Assembly: GCA_002083405.1 (NCBI GenBank)
Contig: LVWT01000045.1
Span: forward strand, 1 to 64,000
DNA: 64,000 nucleotides
Reading direction: 5' to 3'
Source: Nitrospira sp. SG-bin2
GTDB taxonomy: Bacteria > Nitrospirota > Nitrospiria > Nitrospirales > Nitrospiraceae
A model generated the notes under the pieces. The model did not search any database and was not told the origin of the DNA. It was given only the letters and a program-made list of their open reading frames with translations. Numbering within the stretch: position 1 is the stretch's first letter; each line of letters starts with the position of its first letter. A program made the translations under genes and the position numbers. This document shows positions 42,829 through 51,504 of the stretch, one piece after another.

Positions 42829-44475
42829 TTAGTACATCCCCTCCATGCCCCCACCGTGGCTGTGACCGCCTGGGCCGCCGCCTGCATCCTTCTTCTCTTC
42901 GGGGATCTCGGTGATCATGACTTCGGTGGTGAGCATCAGGCCCGCCACGCTGGCTGCGTTCTGCAATGCGCAGCGCGACACCTTGGTCGGGTCGATGATA
43001 CCGGCCTTGATCATGTCCACATACTCGTCGGTCGCCGCGTTGTAGCCGGAATTGACGTTTTTGTCCTCGCGCACCTTGCCGACCACGACTGAAGCTTCGC
43101 CGCCGGCATTGGCGACGATCTGCCGGATCGGTTCTTCGAGCGAGCGGCGGACGATATCCAAGCCGACTTTCTGTTCGGCGGGAACGTCCTTGATGCTATC
43201 GAGCCCCTTGATGCAACGGAGGTAGGCGGTCCCTCCGCCAGGGACGATACCTTCTTCCACGGCCGCTTTGGTGGCGTGGAGCGCATCTTCGACACGGGCT
43301 TTCTTTTCTTTCATTTCGGTCTCGGTCGCGGCGCCGACGTTGATGACGGCCACTCCGCCGACGATCTTCGCGAGTCTCTCTTGCAGTTTCTCGCGGTCAT
43401 AGTCCGAGGTCGTCTCTTCGACCTGGGCCTTGATCTGCTTCACGCGGCCTTCGATCTTCTTCGGATCGCCGTAGCCTTCCACGATCGTCGTGTTGTCTTT
43501 GTCGATCGTGATGCGCTTGGCGCGGCCCAGATCGGTTAACTTGACGTTCTCCAGCTTGATGCCGATGTCTTCCGAGATCACCTGGCCGCCGGTGAGGATT
43601 GCGATATCCTCCAGCATGGCTTTCCGGCGATCGCCGAATCCCGGAGCCTTCACGGCCGCTACGTTCAGCGTGCCGCGCAGCTTGTTGACGACCAGCGTCG
43701 CGAGCGCCTCGCCTTCGACTTCTTCCGCGAGGATCACGAGCGGCTTGCCCATCTTGGCCACCTGCTCGAGGAGCGGGAGCAAATCCTTCATGCTGCTGAT
43801 TTTCTTTTCGTTGATCAGGATGAGCGGCTCTTCGAGGGAGGCTTCCATCCGCTCGGCATTGGTGACGAAGTACGGGGAGATGTAGCCGCGATCGAACTGC
43901 ATGCCCTCGACGACATCCAGTGAGGTGGTCATCGACTTGGCTTCTTCGACCGTGATGACGCCGTCCTTCCCGACCTTCTCCATGGCTTCCGCGATGAGAT
44001 CGCCGATGGTCTTGTCGTTGTTCGCCGAAATCGTCCCAACCTGGGAAATCTCGGTCTTGTTCTGACAGGGCTTGCTAAGCTTCTTCAGTTCGGCGGTGAT
44101 GGCTTCAACCGCCTTGTCGATCCCGCGCTTGATCTCCATCGGGTTTGCGCCGGCGGTGATGTTCTTGACGCCTTCGCGGTAGATGGCCTGGGCCAGCACG
44201 GTTGCGGTTGTGGTGCCGTCGCCCGCGGTGTCGCTGGTCTTGCTGGCGACTTCACGGACCAATTGGGCGCCCATGTTTTCATAGGGGTTCTTGAGTTCGA
44301 TTTCCTTCGCGACGGTGACGCCGTCCTTGGTAATCGTCGGTGCGCCGAACTTCTTATCCAGAATCGCATTTCGGCCCTTCGGACCGAGCGTTGCTTTCAC
44401 GGCGTCTGCGAGCTGGTTCACCCCTTTCAGGATAGACGCGCGCGCTGAGTCACCGTACATGAGTTGCTTTGCCAT
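42829..44475 (-). CDS. groL: Chaperonin GroEL
   Basis: Double-ring ATP-dependent chaperonin. The 548-residue protein has KATLGPKGRNAILDKKFGAP, the ATP site GDGTTTATVLAQAI, GGVAVINVGAATETEMKEKK and VPGGGTAYLRCI. The C-terminal tail is Gly-rich but includes histidines (GGHSHGGGMEGMY) in place of plain GGM repeats. It follows groS by 106 bases. Confidence 0.98.
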   Translation of the reverse strand: MAKQLMYGDSARASILKGVNQLADAVKATLGPKGRNAILDKKFGAPTITKDGVTVAKEIELKNPYENMGAQLVREVASKTSDTAGDGTTTATVLAQAIYREGVKNITAGANPMEIKRGIDKAVEAITAELKKLSKPCQNKTEISQVGTISANNDKTIGDLIAEAMEKVGKDGVITVEEAKSMTTSLDVVEGMQFDRGYISPYFVTNAERMEASLEEPLILINEKKISSMKDLLPLLEQVAKMGKPLVILAEEVEGEALATLVVNKLRGTLNVAAVKAPGFGDRRKAMLEDIAILTGGQVISEDIGIKLENVKLTDLGRAKRITIDKDNTTIVEGYGDPKKIEGRVKQIKAQVEETTSDYDREKLQERLAKIVGGVAVINVGAATETEMKEKKARVEDALHATKAAVEEGIVPGGGTAYLRCIKGLDSIKDVPAEQKVGLDIVRRSLEEPIRQIVANAGGEASVVVGKVREDKNVNSGYNAATDEYVDMIKAGIIDPTKVSRCALQNAASVAGLMLTTEVMITEIPEEKKDAGGGPGGHSHGGGMEGMY

Positions 44476-44581
44476 ATGATTCCTCCGTGTGTAGTCTAAA
44501 AGTTGTTAAAGTCAAAAAGTCATAAGCCGGATTGGAGACTTGACGACCTTAAGACTTGCCGGCTTGGGACGCCTGCGTGTC

Positions 44582-44881
44582 TTATGCCGTGAAAATGCCC
44601 AAGATGTCTTCTTCCTTCAGGATCAAGCACTCTTCGTCTTCGATGCGGAGCTTGCTTCCTGAGTACTTGTCGAACAAGACATGGTCGCCGACCTTGACGT
44701 TCTCGACCTTCTTGCCGACTGCTTGCACGACACCCCGCTGAGGCTTCTCTTTTGCCGAATCCGGCACATAAATTCCGCCGGCGGTCCGCTCCAGTTCCTC
44801 GGTATAGGTGACGAATACCCGCTCACCCAGCGGTTGAAACCCCTTGGCAACGTTCTTCTTTTCCTTCTCAGCTGTGCTCAT
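44582..44881 (-). CDS. groS: Co-chaperonin GroES
   Basis: Lid of the GroEL folding chamber. The 99-residue protein has FQPLGERVFVTYTEELERTA, the mobile-loop region GGIYVPDSAKEKPQRGVV, and KVGDHVLFDKYSGSKLRIED. About ten extra residues (MSTAEKEKKNVAKG) precede the usual start. AGGAGG lies directly upstream. No CIRCE operator was found ahead of it. Confidence 0.97.
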   Translation of the reverse strand: MSTAEKEKKNVAKGFQPLGERVFVTYTEELERTAGGIYVPDSAKEKPQRGVVQAVGKKVENVKVGDHVLFDKYSGSKLRIEDEECLILKEEDILGIFTA

Positions 44882-45004
44882 AACAGAACCTCCTCCTGAT
44901 GAAAGTTAACTCGTCATTGTGAACGATGTGGGATGGGCTTGTACTCGATCGCGCTGATAGTGTACGCACTCGAATAGGCAGAAGCCCTGCTCGACTCGGA
45001 ACCA

Positions 45005-45032
45005 GAGATAGCCCTGGCTCGACGCAAGTCAA
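45005..45032 (-). promoter_or_regulatory. Promoter candidate for groESL
   Basis: On the minus strand CCACCCCTTGACT (-35 TTGACT at 45027..45032) is followed after 16 bases by TATCTC. CCCCTTGA also resembles the -35 of heat-shock sigma-32 promoters, and rpoH is the adjacent gene, but the -10 half is poor for either factor. Confidence 0.35.
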
Positions 45033-45161
45033 GGGGTGGGGCAGAGGATTTTCTATTGCCTCCCACTCTGTCGAACGAAGTATCTTAACTCATTGAGAAT
45101 TCGGTATTCCAGAGCTATTTTTCAGTGTGTCTACACGCATGATGCACATATGCGTGGGGGG

Positions 45162-46160
45162 CTAAGTCTGCAACTGGTCGAAATCTTTGACGTCCTTCCT
45201 AATATAGTCGCGCAGCCGCTTGATGATGCGGGCCTCTAACTGGCGGGTTCGCTCTTTGGTGATGCCATATTTCCCGCCCAGATCGTCCAATGTCAGCGGA
45301 TCTTCAGAGAGGATACGATTTCTGAGAATGTCTTCGTCCCGTTCGTCCAAGGTCTTGATGAACTCCGCCAGTTTTGCACGAAAGAGCGTGCGTAACTGCT
45401 GATCGGCAAGCTGTTCGTCCGCCGGTTTCTGTTGTGACGGGAGAATGTCGAGCAGGCTGCCGTCTTGATTCTCGCCGATCGGTTGGTCCAGCGACAGTTC
45501 CCAGTTACCCAGGCGCGCATCCATTTCGATCACGTCGCGTTCACGGACGTTCAAGCGGTCCGCGAGCAGCTTCGTATCGGGGGCGAACCCTTCCCGTTCG
45601 AGCTTGGCCTTTTCCTTTTTCAAGTTATAGAACAGCTTCCGCTGATCCTGGGTTGTTCCGATCTTCACCAGCCGGAAGGTATTGAGCAGGTACCGAAGAA
45701 TATAGGCCCGGGACCACCAGGCCGCATAGGCGTAGAAGCGGACATTCTTGGCCGGATCGAATTTCTTGATCGCCTGCATCAGGCCGACGTTGCCCTCTTG
45801 AATCAAATCCATATGGTCGGCGCCGGTATGGAGATATTCCGATGCGATGGCGACCGACACGCGCAAGTTGGCCATGATGAGTTTGACTGCCGCTTCACGG
45901 CTGCCGTGCGCATGATATTCCTGGAAGAGCCGAAGCTCTTCTTCTTTGGAAAGGTAGGGATAGCGTCGGATTTCGGCAAGATACTGCTGCAGCGCCGTGA
46001 CCGGCACCACGGCTGTGGTGTCGGCTGGCGCACTGTGGACGGGGTCCGGCGCGGGGCTGAGTTCCACAACAGGCGGAGCGTTGTTCAGCTCCTCGTCCGA
46101 GGGCCCTAAGACCTCTGGCTCAAGGATCTCGTCGTCCGGATCATCTTTCCGAGTCGCCAT
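45162..46160 (-). CDS. rpoH: RNA polymerase sigma-32 (heat shock) factor
   Basis: A 332-residue sigma-70-family factor. Region 2 has HMDLIQEGNVGLMQAIKKFD and VRFYAYAAWWSRAYI; the stretch TTQDQRKLFYNLKKEK matches the RpoH box (Q-R/K-K-L-F-F-N-L); region 4 has LTLDDLGGKYGITKERTRQL. The first 50 or so residues are an unusual acidic, Pro-rich extension. Being next to groESL fits a heat-shock role. Confidence 0.92.
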   Translation of the reverse strand: MATRKDDPDDEILEPEVLGPSDEELNNAPPVVELSPAPDPVHSAPADTTAVVPVTALQQYLAEIRRYPYLSKEEELRLFQEYHAHGSREAAVKLIMANLRVSVAIASEYLHTGADHMDLIQEGNVGLMQAIKKFDPAKNVRFYAYAAWWSRAYILRYLLNTFRLVKIGTTQDQRKLFYNLKKEKAKLEREGFAPDTKLLADRLNVRERDVIEMDARLGNWELSLDQPIGENQDGSLLDILPSQQKPADEQLADQQLRTLFRAKLAEFIKTLDERDEDILRNRILSEDPLTLDDLGGKYGITKERTRQLEARIIKRLRDYIRKDVKDFDQLQT

Positions 46161-46269
46161 ATGAATCGCAAACTATAACAGAACCTCGGCCCGTGACAAT
46201 GGCCAATGGTCAATGGTAGATTGCCATCACACCGACCGGTTATCCATTTACCATTCCATTCATCCAGCG

Positions 46270-47478
46270 ATGGCTACGCCGTTTGACAGTATCGAAAGCG
46301 CGATTCGGGACATCAAGAAGGGCAAATTCATTATCCTGGTCGACGACGAAGACCGGGAAAATGAAGGTGATCTCGTCATCGCGGCAGAGAAAGTGACTCC
46401 GCAGGCCGTCAATTTCATGGCCAAGCATGCGCGTGGGCTGATTTGTCTGGCCCTCACGCCGGAGCGAGTTGAGGAGCTGCAACTGCCTCAGCAGGCCGTT
46501 GAGAATACCGCGACATTCGGGACCGCCTTTACGGTGTCGATCGATGCCCGCAAGGATGTGACGACCGGCATCTCCGCCGCCGACCGCGCCACCACCATTC
46601 ATGCCGCGATCGATCCAAAATCGAAACCCAGCGATCTGGCGCGCCCCGGCCATATTTTCCCGTTGAAGGCTCAGCATGGCGGTGTATTGAAACGTGCCGG
46701 CCAGACGGAAGGCTCCGTCGATCTGGCGCGGTTAGCCGGATTGTATCCAGCCGGAGTGATTTGCGAGATCATGAACGAGGACGGCACCATGGCGCGTGTG
46801 CCGGAGCTGGCTAAATTTGCCAGGGCACACAAGCTGACGATGGTAACCGTGAAGGCGCTGATTGAGCACCGCATGCGCCGCGAGACCTTTGTCCGGCGGA
46901 TGGCAAGCGCGAAGCTGCCGACGACCTTCGGTGAGTTCGAAGCGGTCGCGTTCGAGAACCAAATCGACGGGATCACCCACATCGCGCTGGTACGGGGGCG
47001 GGTGGATACCGGCGAGCCGACGCTGGTGCGGGTGCATTCCGGCTGTCTGACCGCCGATGCGCTGGGCTCTCTCCGCTGCGATTGCCGTGATCAGCTCCAC
47101 GCGGCGATGGAAGTCATCCAAAAGGCCGACCGGGGGGTGCTGCTCTATCTCAATCAGGAAGGGCGCGGGATCGGGTTGCTCAACAAGATCAGGGCCTACG
47201 GGCTTCAGGACACAGGCAGCGATACGGTCGAGGCGAATTTGAAACTCGGGTTCAAGGCCGATCTGAGGGACTATGGCGTCGGCGCGCAGATTTTGGCGAG
47301 TCTCGGGCTGCACCAGATTCAGCTGATCACGAATAACCCGCGCAAGATCGTCGGGATCGAAGGCTATGGATTGAAAGTCGTCGAGCGGGTGCCGATCGAG
47401 ATCGCGCCGCGCGCAGCGAACGTGCGGTACCTCCGAACCAAAAAAAATAAGATGGGCCATATTTTGAAAAAGGTATGA
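46270..47478 (+). CDS. ribBA: Bifunctional DHBP synthase / GTP cyclohydrolase II
   Basis: Starts both branches of riboflavin synthesis. From ATG 46270 the protein has 402 residues: the RibB half with FIILVDDEDRENEGDLVIAA and RPGHIFPLKAQHGGVLKRAG, and the RibA half (from about 207) with zinc ligands C-x10-C-x-C in GCLTADALGSLRCDC and the GTP-site LNQEGRGIGLLNKIRAYGLQ. The start has no clear ribosome site; an upstream ATG at 46213 lies in repeat-like sequence. It overlaps ribH (ATGA). Confidence 0.97.
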   Translation: MATPFDSIESAIRDIKKGKFIILVDDEDRENEGDLVIAAEKVTPQAVNFMAKHARGLICLALTPERVEELQLPQQAVENTATFGTAFTVSIDARKDVTTGISAADRATTIHAAIDPKSKPSDLARPGHIFPLKAQHGGVLKRAGQTEGSVDLARLAGLYPAGVICEIMNEDGTMARVPELAKFARAHKLTMVTVKALIEHRMRRETFVRRMASAKLPTTFGEFEAVAFENQIDGITHIALVRGRVDTGEPTLVRVHSGCLTADALGSLRCDCRDQLHAAMEVIQKADRGVLLYLNQEGRGIGLLNKIRAYGLQDTGSDTVEANLKLGFKADLRDYGVGAQILASLGLHQIQLITNNPRKIVGIEGYGLKVVERVPIEIAPRAANVRYLRTKKNKMGHILKKV

Positions 47479-48023
47479 AGGTAGGGATGAAGCCTCGGAA
47501 GGAACTGCGCAACGCAGCTGGGTTCAGGTTCGGCATCGTCGTTGCGACGTTCAACAAGCTGGTGACGGACAGATTGCTTTCCTCCTGCCTCGATGGTCTG
47601 ACCAAGCAGGGCGTGAAGGAAACGGACGTCGAAGTGGTCCGGGTTCCGGGTGCCTTCGAAATCCCGCTGGTCGCGCGAACGTTGGCGAAGTCGGGCCGGC
47701 TCAACGCGGTGATTTGCCTGGGGGCGGTCATTCGCGGGGACACGCCGCATTTCGACTTTATCAGCGCCGAGGCAAGCCGCGGAGTCGGCCAGGCTGCGCT
47801 GGACTCCGGAGTGCCGGTAATTTTTGGAGTGCTGACGACGGATACCGAGACGCAAGCCATCGAGCGGGCCGATCCCGGCACGTTCAACCGAGGCGGTGAG
47901 GCGGCAAAGTCGGCGATCCAAATGGCGACGGTGATGCGGATGTTGAAAGGAGAGGCTGACAGATCGGCAAGTTCCAGGCTGACAAGCGGGACGGTCAAGC
48001 GTCAAGGCGGGAGAACGCGATGA
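47475..48023 (+). CDS. ribH: 6,7-dimethyl-8-ribityllumazine synthase
   Basis: Penultimate riboflavin enzyme. The 182-residue protein has FGIVVATFNKLVTDRLLSSC, VPGAFEIPLVARTLA, ICLGAVIRGDTPHFDFISAE with the catalytic histidine, and PVIFGVLTTDTETQAIERAD. The family ends near VMRMLKGE; the last 24 or so residues (ADRSASSRLTSGTVKRQGGR) come from repeat-like DNA shared with the following gap. Coupled to ribBA. Confidence 0.96.
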   Translation: MKVGMKPRKELRNAAGFRFGIVVATFNKLVTDRLLSSCLDGLTKQGVKETDVEVVRVPGAFEIPLVARTLAKSGRLNAVICLGAVIRGDTPHFDFISAEASRGVGQAALDSGVPVIFGVLTTDTETQAIERADPGTFNRGGEAAKSAIQMATVMRMLKGEADRSASSRLTSGTVKRQGGRTR

Positions 48024-48111
48024 GTCATGCTCGTCAGCCCTCCCTTGAGGCATCTTGTCAGCCTGCCGCCTTGTCAGCGTGCAATCTTTCCGGCCTGTCA
48101 GCCTGATAGCC
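47951..48111 (+). repeat. Cluster of TGTCAGCCTG / CAGGCTGAC words
   Basis: Copies or near-copies of GGCTGACA and TGTCAGCCTG recur in both orientations: GGCTGACAGATCGGC, CAGGCTGACAAGCGG, CTTGTCAGCCTGCCGCCTTG, TCAGCGTGC, CCTGTCAGCCTGATAG. They cover the 3' end of ribH and the ribH-nusB gap. The inverted copies could fold on each other. Confidence 0.65.
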
Positions 48112-48564
48112 ATGGGATCTCGCCACGAAGCTCGCGAGCGGGCATTGCAGATCCTCTTTCAGTATGACATCCATGGAAAAGCGGGACTCTGGCTGGAAGA
48201 ATTCTGGAAGCCGCTGAAGGCTGATGAAGAGACAAAGGCCTTTGCGGAGCGGCTGGTCACGGGGGTACTGGAGAAGAAAAAAGAGCTGGATCAGCTGATC
48301 GGCAGGTACGCCGTGAATTGGACTGTCGCCCGCATGCAGATCGTCGACCGGAATATTTTACGGATCGGCGCCTATGAGCTGCTGTGGTTGAACGAGGTGC
48401 CGGCCAAGGTGACAGTGAATGAGGCGATCGAGCTCGCCAAAGATTTCGGCGACGACGAAGCCGCGAAGTTCGTGAACGGTATTCTGGACAAGGTGTTGTC
48501 GTCCGAGCAGCGGCTTGAAGTTAAAAGACGTGAGGCGTCAGGCGTGAAACGTGAGGCGAAATAA
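48112..48564 (+). CDS. nusB: Transcription antitermination protein NusB
   Basis: NusB with NusE (S10) binds boxA RNA in rRNA antitermination complexes. From ATG 48112 the product has 150 residues: GSRHEARERALQILFQYDIH, VDRNILRIGAYELLWLNEVP, and AIELAKDFGDDEAAKFVNGI. The family ends near ILDKVL; a repeat-derived basic tail (VKRREASGVKREAK) follows. The rib-nusB link is common. Confidence 0.95.
   Translation: MGSRHEARERALQILFQYDIHGKAGLWLEEFWKPLKADEETKAFAERLVTGVLEKKKELDQLIGRYAVNWTVARMQIVDRNILRIGAYELLWLNEVPAKVTVNEAIELAKDFGDDEAAKFVNGILDKVLSSEQRLEVKRREASGVKREAK
48524..48563 (+). repeat. GTGAGGCG..GTGAAACGTGAGGCGAAA repeat copy
   Basis: The segment at the 3' end of nusB reads ACGTGAGGCGTCAGGCGTGA then AACGTGAGGCGAAA. 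An almost identical string lies at 40963..40997 (ACGTGAAACGTGAGGCGTGA then AACGTGAGGCGAAA) before the GlnE-half gene. A similar but diverged string lies at about 33160..33225. Confidence 0.65.
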
Positions 48565-48631
48565 TGCGGATGATCAGGCTGCTGTTTTCTCCACCCCTTA
48601 CGCCTAACTCCTTACGCCTAACGGAGCAGAG

Positions 48632-49969
48632 ATGATTGACCGCTATACCCGTCCCAAGATGAAGGCTATCTGGGATCTGAAACGCAAGTATGAGATCTGG
48701 CTCGAAGTCGAGCTGCAAGCCTGTGCGGCGTTTGAACGGGCGGGACAGGCGCCGCGCGGCACGGCGGCCAAAATTCGCAAGAAGGCAAAGATCAATGTCG
48801 AGCGAATCGCCGAAATCGAAAAAGTGACGAAGCACGATATCATCGCGTTTCTCGAATCGCTCATGGATACGGTCGGGCCGGAACACCGGTTTCTTCACAT
48901 GGGGCTGACCTCGTCCGACATCGTGGACACCTCGCTCGCCCTTCAAATGACCGAGGCCATGGATCTGATCCTGGACGGGGTCGAGGCGTTTCTCGCTGTG
49001 TTGAAGCGGCAGGCGTTCCGGTACAAGACCCAGGCTATGGTCGGACGGTCGCACGGTATCCACGGCGAACCGATTTCGTTTGGATTCAAACTGGCCATTT
49101 GGCATGAGGAAGTGGGCCGCCATCGGGAACGGTTGAAGGCGGTTCGTGAGGACATCGCGGTCGGCAAACTTTCCGGCGCGATGGGGACTTTTGCTCATCA
49201 AAGTCCGGACATCGAGGAGTATGTCTGCGCAAAGTTGGGCTTGAAGCCGGACCCTGTCTCCAATCAAGTGGTTCAGCGCGATCGCCATGCCGCCTACGCA
49301 ACCGCGCTGGCGCTGCTGGCTGCCACGATCGAAAAGATTGCCACGGAGATCCGTCATCTTCAGCGCACCGAAGTGCTGGAGGCGGAAGAATACTTTTCCG
49401 AAGGCCAAAAGGGCTCGTCGGCTATGCCGCATAAGCGCAATCCGATCGTCTCGGAAAATCTCTGCGGCCTGGCGCGGCTGGTGCGGGCCAACAGTCTGGC
49501 CGCCATGGAAAATGTCGCTCTGTGGCACGAACGGGACATCAGCCATTCTTCGGTCGAGCGCGTCATCATGCCGGACAGCACCATCCTGATCGATTACATG
49601 CTGGCGAAGGTGACGGAGCTCATTAAAAATCTGGTGGTCTATCCGGATCGCATGGCGCGGAACTTAGAACTGACGGGCGGGCTCGTCTATTCGCAGCGGC
49701 TGCTGCTGTCGCTGATCGGCAAAGGCGCGCAGCGGAAGGAGTCATACGAGGCGGTCCAGCGAAACGCGATGGCATCATGGACGGGATCAGGCGGGTTGCA
49801 GGAACTGGTGTGCAAAGACCCCTTTATCTCGCAGCATCTCACACAACGCGAGATTGCCGGGTGTTTCAATCCGAAGTATTATCTGCGGCACCTCGACCGA
49901 GTGTTTCAGCGGGTGTTTCGGGGTGGAGGACAACGAATCGCCAACCAACAGAAGGAGAGACGCACATGA
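48632..49969 (+). CDS. purB: Adenylosuccinate lyase
   Basis: Acts twice in purine synthesis: SAICAR to AICAR and adenylosuccinate to AMP. The 445-residue protein has MIDRYTRPKMKAIWDLKRKY at the N-terminus, FLHMGLTSSDIVDTSLALQM, the histidine in GRSHGIHGEPISFGFK, and the superfamily signature GSSAMPHKRNPI. Length is normal. Its stop overlaps the cld start in an ATGA. Confidence 0.97.
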   Translation: MIDRYTRPKMKAIWDLKRKYEIWLEVELQACAAFERAGQAPRGTAAKIRKKAKINVERIAEIEKVTKHDIIAFLESLMDTVGPEHRFLHMGLTSSDIVDTSLALQMTEAMDLILDGVEAFLAVLKRQAFRYKTQAMVGRSHGIHGEPISFGFKLAIWHEEVGRHRERLKAVREDIAVGKLSGAMGTFAHQSPDIEEYVCAKLGLKPDPVSNQVVQRDRHAAYATALALLAATIEKIATEIRHLQRTEVLEAEEYFSEGQKGSSAMPHKRNPIVSENLCGLARLVRANSLAAMENVALWHERDISHSSVERVIMPDSTILIDYMLAKVTELIKNLVVYPDRMARNLELTGGLVYSQRLLLSLIGKGAQRKESYEAVQRNAMASWTGSGGLQELVCKDPFISQHLTQREIAGCFNPKYYLRHLDRVFQRVFRGGGQRIANQQKERRT

Positions 49970-50766
49970 TCGGGATACGGCGAGCCGGCATCATCATCTC
50001 GGCTCTTGTAATGAGCATCGGCTTTTGGGCGCCGCTCTCTTTTGGAGGGGCGGATCGGGACAAGCTGCTCAGCGAGCCTGGTGTGTTCGGCACCTTCGCG
50101 ACGTTCAGTCTCGGCGAAACATGGGTGAAACAGGATCAGGCGACCCGGATCGGTCAGTTGGCTCTGTTGAAGGGTGTGGTCGAACAACATCGGGAAAAGA
50201 TCGCCGTCGATCTCTATCTTCTGCGCGGCTTGTCCGACTATGGGGATCTGATGTTCCGGGTGCATGCGTCCGAGCTGCGGGATACCCAACAATTTCTCCT
50301 GGATCTTCAGAACAGCGCCTTCGGCAAGCATCTCAAAGGGGCCGGACTGATGCATGGCCTCACCAAGAAGGCCAATTACGTACCGGGGTTCCCGGATCAG
50401 CTGAAGACGGACTTGAAAGTAGCCAGTGAGCCGGGCTCGAAGCCGTATGCCATTGTGATTCCGGTCAGAAAGAGTGCGGAGTGGTGGGCATTGGATCAGG
50501 ACAAGCGCGCCGCAATGATGCAGGAACATACGGAGGCGACAATGCCCTATCTCAAGACCGTGAAGCGGAAGCTCTACCACTCCAGCGGATTGGACGATCT
50601 GGATTTTATCACCTACTTTGAGACCTCCAAGCTGGAAGATTTCCACAGTCTGATTCTGTCGCTGGAGAAGGTCAAAGAGTTCCAGTACACACGCCGGCTC
50701 GGCCATCCCACGCTGATCGGCGCCGTGAAGTCGTTGGACGAGATGATCGAAGTGCTCGCGCAGTAG
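49966..50766 (+). CDS. cld: Chlorite dismutase, periplasmic long-chain type
   Basis: Heme-b enzyme that decomposes chlorite to chloride and O2. The 266-residue precursor has a signal peptide ending near APLSFGG, then ADRDKLLSEPGVFGTFATF. The active-site region is intact: AEWWALDQ, the proximal heme histidine in MMQEHTEATMPYLK, and the distal arginine in TVKRKLYHSSGLDDLDF. The sequence closely resembles, from memory, the Nitrospira enzyme. It is coupled to purB by an ATGA overlap and lies 22 bases before purC. Confidence 0.93.
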   Translation: MIGIRRAGIIISALVMSIGFWAPLSFGGADRDKLLSEPGVFGTFATFSLGETWVKQDQATRIGQLALLKGVVEQHREKIAVDLYLLRGLSDYGDLMFRVHASELRDTQQFLLDLQNSAFGKHLKGAGLMHGLTKKANYVPGFPDQLKTDLKVASEPGSKPYAIVIPVRKSAEWWALDQDKRAAMMQEHTEATMPYLKTVKRKLYHSSGLDDLDFITYFETSKLEDFHSLILSLEKVKEFQYTRRLGHPTLIGAVKSLDEMIEVLAQ

Positions 50767-50788
50767 CCTATTCAGCCCGAGGCGATGT

Positions 50789-51496
50789 ATGGATACGACC
50801 GGATCGATGTTGTACGAGGGAAAAGCCAAGAAGATTTTTGCGGCTGCGCGGCCGGATCAGGTCGTTCACTATTTCAAGGATGATGCAACGGCATTCAATG
50901 CCGAGAAGCGCGGCACCATCGTCGACAAGGGGGTCGTCAATAACAGGGTGTCGGAGCGGCTGTTCACGCTGATTGAGGAGAAAGGCATCCCGACGCATTT
51001 CCTTAAGCGGCTGAGCGACCGGGAGATGCTGACCAAGAAAGTTGCGATCGTGCCCGTCGAAGTTGTGGTACGCAATCTCGTCGCCGGCAGCTTGGCGAAG
51101 CGATTGGGCTTGCGCATCGGGGACGCGATCGAGCCGGCGATCGTTGAGTTCTATTATAAAAATGATGCGCTTGGGGATCCGCTGGTCAATGACGACCATC
51201 TGCGCTTGATGAACGTGGCGACACCGGGGGTGTTGCGCGAACTGCGCGAACTGGCCCATAAGGTCAATGCCGTGCTGAAGCCGTTCGTTGCCGAACGGAA
51301 GATGCAGCTGGTGGATTTCAAGCTTGAGTTTGGCCTGTTCCACAACAAGCTGATCCTGGCCGATGAGATTTCTCCCGATACCTGCCGTTTTTGGGATATG
51401 GAGACCGGCGAGTCGATGGACAAGGACCGGTTCAGGAAGGACATGGGCAAGATTGAAGAGGCGTATCAGGAAGTATTGAGAAGGGTGTGTGGATGA
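50789..51496 (+). CDS. purC: SAICAR synthetase
   Basis: Joins aspartate to CAIR in purine synthesis. The 235-residue protein shows LYEGKAKKIFAAARPD, FKDDATAFNAEKRG, PVEVVVRNLVAGSLAKRLGL and LIDFKLEF-type QLVDFKLEFGLF with LADEISPDTCRFWD. Length is typical of the bacterial monofunctional form. Confidence 0.97.
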   Translation: MDTTGSMLYEGKAKKIFAAARPDQVVHYFKDDATAFNAEKRGTIVDKGVVNNRVSERLFTLIEEKGIPTHFLKRLSDREMLTKKVAIVPVEVVVRNLVAGSLAKRLGLRIGDAIEPAIVEFYYKNDALGDPLVNDDHLRLMNVATPGVLRELRELAHKVNAVLKPFVAERKMQLVDFKLEFGLFHNKLILADEISPDTCRFWDMETGESMDKDRFRKDMGKIEEAYQEVLRRVCG

Positions 51497-51504
51497 AACG
51501 TTTT

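Noticed and set aside
44882..45161. CIRCE operator upstream of groS
   Set aside because: Searched for TTAGCACTC-N9-GAGTGCTAA; only isolated CGCACTCG and TACTCGATC pieces occur.
48521..49546. 341-residue open frame antisense to purB
   Set aside because: No recognisable motif; purB is complete on the other strand.
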